Assembly (NCBI GenBank): GCA_009760855.2
Contig: WPIO01000021.1
Location: 1,148,501-1,212,500, forward strand
Direction: 5' to 3'
DNA: 64,000 nt
Origin: Cristatella mucedo
Lineage: Eukaryota; Bryozoa; Phylactolaemata; Cristatellidae
Both the position numbers and the translations under genes were made by a program. Shown here one piece after another: positions 54,840 through 64,000 of the stretch. The stretch's first letter is position 1; every line of letters begins with the position of its first letter. The notes beneath the pieces were generated by a model. It did no database searches, was not told the origin of the DNA, and was given only the letters and a program-made list of their open reading frames with translations.

Positions 54840-56950
54840 CCGACCCAGGCCAGCTGCTCCTGATTCGCCCGCCGATTGTCACTTCCAGTTGTAAAAGAAA
54901 AAAATTTCACTCGAAGAAAACAGCTTCTGCCAGTGGCTCCTGTCTGTGGCAGGCCGGCTAGCTAATGTGTCACGCCATAACTTGCTAGCGATGGATAGGG
55001 GTGGGGTGGGGCAGGGACGCTGGTGCATGGTGGTTGCTGAGGAAGCCCATGCGTGGGCTTCGTGGACTGCACTGGTAGGGGCCAGCAGGAGCTCGCTGGC
55101 CCGTGACAGATCTGCGGGCCTCAGATTCCCGGGTCTCTCTTTTTTGGCGAGAGAAGAAACTAAGCCGATCTTCACCATATCGCTGTTTAGCTAGCTACTT
55201 GGGACAGGTAGCTCAGTATCACCGCGTGTGTCCTAAGCTTCTTGTTTGAGTTCCTCCTTTCTGTCTACTTTGGAGGAGAGGGCTACTTGTACAAGGCGCT
55301 CATCCTGTGTAAGACGCCTTGCTACCGTTCTCGTGTTTGTTGTTGGACGAGCCTCTACACATGTGGATTTTGCTGAATCGGGCTCTCAGCCTTGAGTTTC
55401 TCTCAGTGGATGGTGTCCTACAGCTTCATTGATATACAACCAGCACACCACGGCTGCCGTCAGCTTGAGTTGCTTCTGCTCGGTAGGTAGCCTTTCCCTG
55501 TGGGTGCCTTTTAGCTGTCAGTAGCCTTTGCCACATTCGATGACCACGGCCACTGCCTGCTGTTGTCCAGCACCAGCATTGGAGGTGAATGCCTAGGTCT
55601 TAGCCCTGAGATGATGATCTCGGGAGTTTTGCTGATTCAGTTGGTCGAATTGATGCAGTGTGCTCCTAGGCCCCACAGAAAAATAACTGCATAGTGGCCG
55701 ACCGAGGGATTTCTGGCTACTACTAATAGGGGTAGTTGCTGGGTGGGGAGGGGGGGGGGGGGGGGGGGGGGGGGGTGCTAAGCTTTTTGTCTGCCCTCCG
55801 CCGACAGCTGCTGTTGACTGCAAACTGGAATCGCTGCATAGCTTTTGCTGATAGCCTCCTGCTGCTGCTGTCATGCTGTTGTCTGCCTGCCATCACACCC
55901 GTGGTTCGACAGGCACATGCAGCATCATGGCTCCAGGCACCGAGATCCTGCATTCAATTCGCTCTCCGTCCCCACTCGGCAATGTGACTGGGGGCGGGGG
56001 ACGCTCTCATGCACTCTGTATAGCCTGCTGTTTGCAGACTACCCTCTGTCAGGACGGAGGCTAGTGCCAGTGCATTCGAAAAGTGGCACCGGCCCCTCAA
56101 ACCACCCAGGCTGCTGCAGCACTTGCTCCCGGCAGGTTTATTTTCGGCGATCTCTTCCTTGAGGCCGTGCTGGTGGCACTATCACCTTAGCACAGGCACC
56201 CAGATCTGGTCGACAGTAGGGTGCTTTCAGAGAGCTGTTTGTCCCGGATGAATTCCTGCTGTGTTGGCATGTGTGCTGTCGTCCGGTGTCAGCAAACTTG
56301 CCACCGACGAAGGCTGGCTCTGCTTTGCAGCCTGCCTCAATGGCGCCCGAGTTGTTTAAATGTTTTTTTTCTTCAATTTCTCTCCTGTTCAGTTCCAAAT
56401 GCTTGTTTTTGTTCCCACCACAACTGCAGCAGTGAATTAATGCATGGGTTGCAGACCGCAGGCGTCTGTCTAACATGTAGCCAGTGCCCGGTTACCTGCA
56501 GTTCATTGTGGCTTCGAGTGACAGCCAGTAAATGCTAACCATCTTTGGGCGTTTGTCTGGTTTGGTGTCACCTGCCTGGAGTGATTAGCTGCATGCCTTA
56601 TCTGCTGTTATAGCTGACACCGAGTCGTTGGGTGGGGAAGGACAACTGTTAAGGCACGTGCTGAGAAAATCTCTCTCTCCATGCTTGCTCAGATGAACGG
56701 CTCAGTATGTGTTTGCCTGAAAGATAGCATCTGGAGTGGGGAGTGAATGGAGTGAGGGGAAGCCAAGTTCCAGGACTGCACCCATGTGCAAGTCATCTAG
56801 TCGTGTGGCTGCAGTTGCATTTAGGGCTTGCCCAGCAATCAGTGCACGTGGCCTGTAAGTCCTTGACCTGCCATTTGTCTAGTTTGCTGACAAGTGTAAA
56901 TTGATCAGGTGGAATCCATTAGGTTCGGCTGTCATGACACTTGATGTCTG
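54840..56950. other. Unassigned, possible intron
   Basis: No supported gene. Includes a 26-base G run at 55750-55775 and short CTG runs. Confidence 0.4.
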
Positions 56951-56954
56951 CATG

Positions 56955-57130
56955 GTTAATATATTAATATAATTTTCATTTACATAGGGGTCTAAGAGAA
57001 CTTTTATCTCAATTCAGCTGTTTCACATAAGCCATAGGACTCAAGCCCCCGACTTTGTAGTCAAATGCATTCACCTTGACCTTGGCTCGAGGCCAGCACC
57101 TTAATAACCACTGGGCCAAACCAGCTGGCT
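56955..57130 (-). mobile_element. SINE-1 copy
   Basis: On the minus strand: GCTGGTTTGGCCCAGTGG head (A box at 57108-57118), B box GGCTTGAGTCC near 57037-57047, then CTGAATTGAGATAAAAGTTC and an AATTATATTAATAT end. The most complete head of the family. Confidence 0.8.
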
Positions 57131-57509
57131 GTATGTGCGTGCGAGTGTGCATGTGTGTGCCTACATGCTTGTATGTATGCAACTGCACTTATGTATGTGT
57201 GCACTTGCAACTCGGGCAGCTATTAGTTATTGTGCCTAGGGAGATGTCACACCTAGTGCAGTGGTCAGCTTCGAAGTTGGAATCCACGTGCTCCTCCCAG
57301 TTAAGGCCAGTGGAGTGAGGGCACGTGGGGGGAAGGGGGTCAGGCATTTCAGGAAAAACCTAACCGGTTTATGCCAGCCCCGGAGCCTGCTCTCCTGAGC
57401 TATGCTGGAAGCATGTTTGATTGACACTATTGACCTCAAATTGCTGATTGTTCTGGCACTGGAGATTAATGTCTCTATGCTCAGCCACGGGGCAGGAAAC
57501 CGGCTGGAA

Positions 57510-57933
57510 TGCTGCCTTTACTGCAAGGGCTGCCTTTACTGCAAGGGCTGCCTTTACTGCAAGGGCTGCCTTTACTACAAGGGTTGCCTTTACTACAAGG
57601 GCTGTCTTTACTACAATGGCTGCCTCTACTACAAGGGCTACTTTTACTACAAGGGCTGCCTCTACTACAAGGGCTGCCTTTACTACAAGGGCTGCCTCTA
57701 CTACAAGGGCTGCCTTTATTACAAGGGCTGCCTTTACTACAGGGCTGCCTTTATTACAAGGGCTGCCTTTACTAAAGAGCTGCCTTTACTACAGGGCTGC
57801 CTTTACTTCAGGGCTGCCTTTACTACAGGGCTGCTTTTACTACTGGGCTTCCTTTACTACCGGGCTGCCTTTACTACTGGGCTGCCTTTACTACAAGGGC
57901 TGCCTTTACTACTGGGCTGCCTTTAGTACTGGG
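57510..57933 (+). repeat. Minisatellite with 18-bp and 17-bp units
   Basis: About 24 units of GGCTGCCTTTACTACAAG. The first ~12 are 18 bp long; from about 57727 most units are 17 bp (GGCTGCCTTTACTACAG), with variants. Because 18 is a multiple of three, all plus frames stay open and give repeats such as LPLLQG, CLYYKG and AAFTTR. The 17-bp units break any single frame. Confidence 0.9.
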
Positions 57934-58324
57934 TCATGGCTCCTGGATCTGCTGTTGCCTGACTTGGACGGCAGAAGTGTCTTGGGCCGGTGCCGCTGGA
58001 TGCCATGCTTACAGTTCTTTCTCCCTTGCCTCCAGGATTCTCTCCTGTGGCTGGTCGGATGGCAGGCTGTGGGCCAGCAGCTTTCCTACGGTGGTTCAAA
58101 CTTTAGTTGGGCACAGTGTGCTTGTGGCAATGTCTCTTTGCTGTCAGATAGTTTGCCGACTCTCACGGGTGGTGGTTTGGTAGTGATGCTTGGGATCTTA
58201 TGATCTGAGCCAGTTTCATCCTGCAATTTATGTGCATTTCTACCACTCACTCACATATTAGCAAATCAGTCCCTACACCATGCAATGTAATGTGTCTCCA
58301 ACTGTAGCTTGGCAATAGAGGTTA

Positions 58325-58475
58325 GCTGATTTAACAGCCTCATTTATATATAGGGGTAGAAGAGCCTTAACGGCCATTACCAGCACTTGCAGTGGCAGTA
58401 AAGGATCACCAACTGAAGGACTCCAACCCAAGACCCGGGTTGTGAAGAGCAAGCATCTTACCTCCTGGGAGAAGA
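58325..58475 (-). mobile_element. SINE-2 copy
   Basis: Plus-strand GGTTAGCTGATTTAACAGCC, AGAGCCTTAACGGCCATTAC, CACTTGCAGTGGCAGTAAAG, then head remnants to CTCCTGGG. Reverse complement of the 44.1-kb copy. Confidence 0.75.
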
Positions 58476-58519
58476 CGGGGGGGGGGGGTGGGGGCAAAGC
58501 CACAAAGAATGAGCAAGTG

Positions 58520-58730
58520 TTACACAAGAGTTTTCCATTGCACACTCAAAGCTTGAGTAGCTTTTGTTACGCATACGGTAGCCAACAGACTCAATCTCTC
58601 TAGACTTCATGTCGCATTCTCTTCATGCAACGAAGAGAAAGTGAGAAGCATAGCTGCTGAGTCAGGAGGGCGTTCGAGTAATCGAGTAGGACGGCAGGAA
58701 AGGATGTGCCACAGTCACAGTTACTTCCTC
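58520..58730 (-). mobile_element. LINE B fragment
   Basis: Antisense 3' UTR with ACGCATACGGTAGCCAACAG and ATGCAACGAAGAGAAAGTGA, as at 8.3 and 10.4 kb. One of the few LINE pieces right of 49.7 kb. Confidence 0.7.
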
Positions 58731-58782
58731 CGGCAGGGTAAGAAGGAAAAGCTCATGGACACCTCTTGGCACTAGCTACAAA

Positions 58783-58820
58783 CCAAGGCCTGCTGCCAGA
58801 GCTCTGGCAGCAGGCCTTGG
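58783..58820. repeat. Perfect 38-bp palindrome
   Basis: CCAAGGCCTGCTGCCAGAG is followed immediately by its exact reverse complement, with no spacer (centre GAGCTC). Confidence 0.95.
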
Positions 58821-58829
58821 CCACCATTT

Positions 58830-60540
58830 GACCCTTTCATTATTGGCCTGCCTGGATAAAGTCAAGGCTTAGACCTGCCCTCTTACTCAGTCGTGGGTTC
58901 AGCTCTGCTCACGAGCAAGAATGAAAGTAATGAGGTTCCACCTGGGCAGGACAAGCAAGCTCAGCAGCAGATGCATCGTCTTGCCTCAGGTGAGATGGCG
59001 TGAGTGAGTGGCGCTGGTCAGCTTGCATTCATGGTGCTTTGCTGACTTTGGGCAGCCCTCGGGCAGAGAGGCCTCCACTTAGCAGACAGACATGGCACAC
59101 TGACATGACAGACGGACATGACACCCAAACACAGCGCAGTGCCTCCTGCAGCATTTTCCTTGAGATGGCTCTGCTAGTTCAGGGTTAGTTAATGGGCCTC
59201 TTCGATGGCTGTGAACCGATCCTGTGCAATGCTTGCTTGACTGCGCACGCCGACGCGCCGACTTTTGGCTACTCCGTCAGGAGCCTGGATCTCTCTGGAG
59301 CTCTGTCTAGCCCTTGGCAGCACTGCTGTGCATAGAGGAAGTCCTTGGCTGACAGGCAGCGCTGAGGAGGCCGAGGCAGCGCTGGCCGAGGAGCTTCGAG
59401 CGATCTCTAGAGCCTGCCCGAGTGCTGGTTCGAGGAGCGCCCAAGGACTAGGACCCGGGCAAGGACTAGGACTAACGAGCTCGTGCCCGGGTTCCATGTC
59501 TCCAAGCATTGCCCGAATGGTGGAGCAAGACAGTGATGCCATGTAGCACGGAACAGGCAGCTGTGTCGTTTTTTTTCCTGACATTGGTCAACCGGGCATC
59601 CTAATATATCTGCCAGTTGGAAGTTATGGGGAAGGGCTAGGCTGGATTAAATTGGGAAGGCTCTGAGCGAGAGAGACGAGGCCAGCACAAGGAGTGGATG
59701 GACCGTGGCACAGCCTGCCCTATGCCCCGACCCGAAGGGACAGGCAGCGTGCCACGTCACTTCTTCTTAGGGTTTCGTGGCTCCGGTCACTGGCTAAGGT
59801 CACTCGCTGGAACTTCTTGGCTTAATCTTGGCCAGGCTCTCTCCCAGGCTGCTGTGTATGCCAAGCACACAGAAGCTCTGCAGCTGGAAAAAGCAGCTGC
59901 CTCCCCCCAGTTTTACTCTATGATCTTAGTTAGCCACAAGGTCGTGTTTAGCTTGGCCTTATGGGAAGTGATGAGGCTACATCAGGTTGGGGGGTGGGTG
60001 GGTAATTGCCACGAATGGTGCAAGTTTTTAGCTGTACAGCCGGGGCAGACGACTGTGAGCCTGCAAAGGATGGGTAGACTTGGCCTGAGCTGCAGGCTGT
60101 CTGCCTGCAGGAGATCCGGAAGCAATCTGGCGAGGATGTCTGCATGCACTGCGCGGGCACTGAAAGCTGCATCAAGCAAGTTTCTGCTCTTATTTCCTGC
60201 TGCGTGCCGACGTGCTCTCTTCTTGAAGCACTGTGTCCTTACAGTTGTTCATGAAAAGTGCAACACGACTTTTGCTTGTCGGCGATCAGCTCTCATGCAT
60301 AGGACTAGGATCTGACCTTCGCACTCAAGAAAGAGACACGGTCGCAGCAGATAGCAAAGCCGTGCTCCTGCTTGGCCGAAGCCATTGGAATGAGTGAATG
60401 CATGGATCTCACGAGCTTGCAGTGCTAACGAGCATGACACCATTCGGTCATTGCGTCGGCCACGCCTCAGCCAGTCCTCAAACGAGTCGATTCCTGTGCC
60501 CTGCTCCTGCGCTAGTGCTCCTGCCAGTGCTCTCACTGCT
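58830..60540. other. Unassigned GC-rich sequence with long open frames
   Basis: A 205-codon plus frame (59698-60315, ATG start) and a 131-codon minus frame (59189-59584, ATG start, Ser/Ala-rich) are open. Neither has a known domain, signal peptide or matched splice signals. In GC-rich sequence such lengths can arise by chance. Confidence 0.3.
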
Positions 60541-60547
60541 GCTTAGC

Positions 60548-60640
60548 CAGAAGTTTCGAGCCCCGGGGCATATGTGAAGCACCTGAATTGAGATTACGTT
60601 CTCTTGGGGTGCTATATAAATGAATTATATTCGGTCATCT
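60548..60640 (+). mobile_element. SINE-1 copy, 5'-truncated
   Basis: B box GTTTCGAGCC at 60553, then GCATATGTGAAGCACCTGAA, TTGAGATTACGTTCTCTTGG and GGTGCTATATAAATGAATTA. Confidence 0.75.
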
Positions 60641-60984
60641 GCCGAATATCTACCGTTCGTGGCTAGTTAATGCAGTGGCAGCTTGCATCAGGCATTTACC
60701 CAAAAAAAGAGAGCCGACTTGTACCGGCACCTAGGCAGCTGTCATACGAGTGCTGAAAGGAAGCAGTCGCCGGCCCATCCTGCTGTAGTGGCCCAAGTGG
60801 AGTATCAGGGCCACTGGAAGCTCTGTGTATGCAGTCGGTTTCAGCTGATCATGGGATTAGTCTGTTGGAGTGTTTAGGGGCTTTGATGAATAGGCATTAG
60901 CATAGCTAGTCGATGTGATGCATGAAAGGCCGGTTTAAACCGCTCATTACTTCGCCTTGCCCAACCAATAACCAAAGAGGATGA

Positions 60985-61915
60985 TGTAATAATATTGTTA
61001 GTAATTGTACTTATAATGAAATATTTGTATAGTGCAAAGGGGACTAAATCTCTTTATATGCACTTTGCATTGATTTGTGGGAGCATGCAGTGTCAGCAGG
61101 TATAAGCAGACAAAGGGCAATTTACAAGGACCAAGGAAATACTGTAAGGACCAGGTGGGATTTCAGCTTATTTTAAATGACTTTAAGTTAGGGAATGTTG
61201 TGATGTCAGTAGGGAGTGCCTTCCGGGCTCTGAGATCATATGAACTGTCTCCATATATGTGAGGTTTGTTCAAGACACAGCAAAACTACTTGAGTCAGAA
61301 GAGAGGGTCATAGTATGTGCAGCCTGATAAGGAAGAACTTTGGGTATATAGGGCGGAGGAAGAGAATTAAGGGACCCGCAAGTGACTGAAAGAACATAGA
61401 TGTCGGTACGCTGCTTGATTGTAGTTCTAACGCAGGTTGGTTAGAGATGGTGTCATGTGGCAGTGGTGACGTTCACGACAGAGATGCCTAGCTGCAGAGT
61501 TTTTGCAGCCACTTTAAGTGACTTGCTGCACTGTTGCAAGTAGTGAATAACAGCAGTCGAAACGAGATGTTACAAATGCACTGATCAGCTTTGGCTGTGG
61601 CATCCTTGTATTAGCTGGCACGAGTTTTTGCAATGATCTGTAGCTGAAAGTTGGCAGACCTGCCGGTGGAGCTGATGCAGGTCATCAAGCAAAAGTTCAC
61701 CACGGAACAGGACACACTGATCGCATTCAGATGCTGCTGTAGTTATGCTGGCCAAGCCCGCTTCGAGTATTACGCTTTCAAATTTCTGAGTTTCGCCGGG
61801 TTTACACCTAGCTAGCAAGTTGGTTTAATCGTCATTTAATTTGAGAAAGCTAGCAAAGTCACCAGAGTGCGAATGTCATCAGCAGCACTTGTTGCAAGGG
61901 AGTTTGGAGAGTTTG
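60985..61915 (-). mobile_element. Old LINE A copy
   Basis: Antisense, with tail near 60990, 3' UTR, ORF-end block (GTCAGTAGGGAGTGCCTTCC) and the LNDD region near 61830. Heavily diverged. Confidence 0.7.
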
Positions 61916-62108
61916 GACGTGCTGGGACGCCGCTGCTTTCCTAGCTGGTCGCCTGCCCTGCTCAGCGCTGAGAGAGAGAGAGAGCTTGATCCAAATTTCC
62001 TGCCTCTCTTGCAATTGTCTTGCTGGCTCTCATATCTAGCTCTGTTAACTGCCCTCCTCTGGCACTAAGGGTGGCTGTGGCTAGTTGATGATGCTATTGC
62101 TGCTGCAG

Positions 62109-62391
62109 TCGTATCGAGCTGGTATCCGTGGCTTAGTGGTTGTGGGGGAGGAAGGAGTGTGCCACGTGTTTGAGGAAGCAGTTCGGGAGCAGACTGAGCA
62201 GCTGCTAGAGGACAGATGCCGAGTAGCCAATGAAAACACAGCCAGCCGGCAGCTGAATGGCAGCACAAGGCTGCTGCCGAACTCCGAGGCAGGACGGCAG
62301 CTCGGCAGCATTTTGCCCACACCCACAACGGCCGACCTCGACTCGGCACTCAGGCACAGCCACGAGCTCGAGCTGGTGGCAGACGCCCGTG
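62109..62391 (+). CDS. Candidate internal exon, unknown product
   Basis: CTATTGCTGCTGCAG precedes 62109 and CCCGTG|GTATGC follows 62391. The 283-nt interior is open in phase 0 for 94 codons. It begins SYRAGIRGLVVVGEEGV and includes CHVFEEAVREQTEQLLEDRC and ADLDSALRHSHELELVADAR. The charge pattern looks like a folded, partly helical protein. The open frame continues past the donor into Pro/His-rich low-complexity sequence, typical of intron read-through. I do not recognise the family. It would fit a plus-strand gene starting at the CpG island 12 kb upstream, but nothing links them directly. Confidence 0.35.
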
Positions 62392-62399
62392 GTATGCCA

Positions 62400-63675
62400 C
62401 AGTCTCACATGCCCCCTCCTTCACCTCCCCCCCTTTCTGCTATCCCTCTCCCTCGTCCTCCCCCTCATCCTTCTCCCTTTTTCCTGCCTCATCCTGCACC
62501 TCTGACTGACCGGCCTGCCGTCGGGTGTGCGCATCGAGCTCGCATGCTGTTGGCAGCTTTTCCGTTATGACTCGAACGACCGATGCTCCCACTGGGCTGC
62601 CGATGGCCTGCTCCCTGACCGAGGCCCAGAGCCGAGCAGGATAGCTGCTAGTGCCCCGGTAATTTAATTGACCGCACGGTATTGCTCCCTGCTGACTCAC
62701 CCGCCCCGTGACACCTGGGCTTCGATGCTGTTAAAGCTTTGCTCCAGCTGGTTTCTTCCGTGGGTTCGGTGCCTAAAATGCTGAGAGCTGAGCTTCTGGG
62801 GCAATCAGCTCGGACAGGCGCTCGGCCCATCAGGAGGCGCTTCAGGCTGCTGATCTGATCTTTCAAGGCTCCACACTTGTAATTACTGTTTCCAACTTCC
62901 TGCTACAAACTACCGACTAGCATGCTTCCCTTATCCACCCTAGTTAGTGTGTCCGGAGTCTCTCGCGAGAGATATTTTAAGGAATCAAGCATTTGCATTG
63001 ATATTTTAAGGAATTGTTTGCACCAGATTGCCCTGACACGTGCCTGCAAGAGCCAGCAGAGCACACGCCCTGCACAATAATGCGTAGCTGAAAGCACAGC
63101 CAGGCAAGTAGCAGCATCAGCAGCAAATCAGCTGAACCTACTGAGATAGTGAGATGTGGCTGGTGCAAGCTGCTCTCAGTCACCAGCACATGAGTCGTGC
63201 CACTGAGTTAAGCAGTTTTTGCATACATGGTCTCTGTCTATGTCTATCCGACGAATTAATTATCCAGAGAGACCTAAGGAATGGAAATGACAAAGAAGAA
63301 CAAAGGCTGCCGTCCCTGCTCAGCTTAGTACTCAGCAGGAGCCGGGACTTGTCCACAATTGGAAGGGTAACAGTGAGAATTTCAGTGATGTTGCCAAGCT
63401 CTACCAGGTAGAAATCGTGCACTTTGTCTTTGTTGCTGATCCTCTGACATGCGTTCGACACCTTGGCTGTCTTGTGCAGCCTTTATTAGATTTTTGTGTG
63501 ACTGAAGTGTTCCTTCTGATATCTGGTTTTAATGGATGTGACATTGGCCTTGGCTGCAGAGTTTGCAAGGCCAACTACCGGTATCGCCGGTTCCTTCATT
63601 TCTTGTCCATTGCTTTTAATGTCATGTAGTCGTGGCACTAAATTTAATCCACCCGGCCTGTTGGCTCAGTGTGGC
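62400..63675. other. Unassigned, possible intron
   Basis: A CT/CCCCT-rich patch lies near 62410-62490. The 15-bp GATATTTTAAGGAAT is repeated at 62971 and 63000. No supported exon. Confidence 0.4.
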
Positions 63676-63679
63676 TGCT

Positions 63680-64000
63680 GATGTCCTTGGTGCAAAACTC
63701 TGCAGCTAGGCTTTTCTATCTTATACTTGGCAGTTACCACAGTGCTCTCACACTCACCCACTCTTGCCGACCTGCGCTTGCTCCCCATCAAACAGCGAAG
63801 CGACTTCAAGATTTTGCTTCCCACTTTAGATCCCTTCACTCTCTTACTCCAGCATGGCTATCCGAACTACTTCTTGATCAGGCTAAGCATGGTACTAGCA
63901 GCTCATCTGACTCAAATCGTTTAACTTTACTTTTAATCAAACAGGAATCCTTTAAGAGACCAAGCCTTTAGGTCGTATGCTCCTAAAGCCTTAAACTCAC
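63680..64000 (+). mobile_element. LINE A copy, cut by the window end
   Basis: The sense tail domain reads VQNSAARLFYLILGSYHSAL, LADLRLLPIKQRSDFKI and SYAPKALNS-like sequence across shifted frames; the 3' end lies beyond the window. Confidence 0.75.

Noticed and set aside
57448-58203. 251-codon repetitive protein
   Set aside because: It is the translation of the 17/18-bp minisatellite; alternative frames are equally open and unit-length changes break them.
59698-60315. 205-codon ORF with ATG
   Set aside because: No recognisable domain and no matching splice sites; length is within chance for GC-rich sequence. Kept only as part of an unassigned stretch.

Overview
The window looks like nuclear DNA from an invertebrate animal. 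The evidence is one long exon for a methuselah-like (class B type) seven-transmembrane receptor, intron-style splice signals, two tRNA-derived SINE families, a decayed hAT transposase and many decayed copies of L2/CR1-like LINEs that end in short (ATT)n tails instead of poly(A). The phylum cannot be fixed from sequence alone; arthropod, lophotrochozoan and invertebrate deuterostome all remain possible. There are no operons, CRISPR arrays, rRNA genes or free-standing tRNA genes.

Layout. 0.6-2.0 kb: hAT-family transposase pseudogene (minus). 5.0-12.1 kb: LINE copies of two families, called A and B here, with a possible two-exon gene at 7.6-8.1 kb and a B copy inserted into an A copy at its reverse-transcriptase active-site codons. 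12.7-16.05 kb: the receptor exon (minus). 16.05-20.1 kb: a dense nest of A and B copies; the tail of one A copy forms the 3' splice-site region just before the receptor exon. 20-29 kb: older LINE and SINE remains plus a foldback element with GGACATTCCCC arrays. 30.4-31.1 kb: a GC-rich island with two minus-strand ORFs 33 nt apart, each starting with a signal peptide. 31.5-34.4 kb: LINE A antisense, LINE A sense (catalytic YADD changed to YADV), LINE B sense. 34.4-48.3 kb: mostly unassigned AT-rich sequence with scattered LINE and SINE pieces and a 280-bp GC-rich insert inside a LINE. 48.3-49.67 kb: antisense LINE A ending at a sharp compositional border.

From 49.67 kb the sequence changes. 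A CpG-rich island of about 1 kb carries two good plus-strand splice donors and is followed by 11 kb that is poor in LINEs but rich in CTG runs, (CT)n/(CTGT)n, poly-G, a 17/18-bp minisatellite and strong inverted repeats (50.95, 54.8 and 58.8 kb). A plausible plus-strand exon lies at 62.1-62.4 kb. I read this half as a possible promoter plus long first introns of a plus-strand gene that runs out of the window; that reading is inference.

The main host genes supported are the receptor, the two candidate secreted peptides and, weakly, exon candidates at 7.2-8.1 and 62.1 kb. Their products show no functional link. The clearest shared theme is retroelement activity: A copies inserted into A copies, A tails followed directly by other insertions, and a SINE family that carries the A tail.
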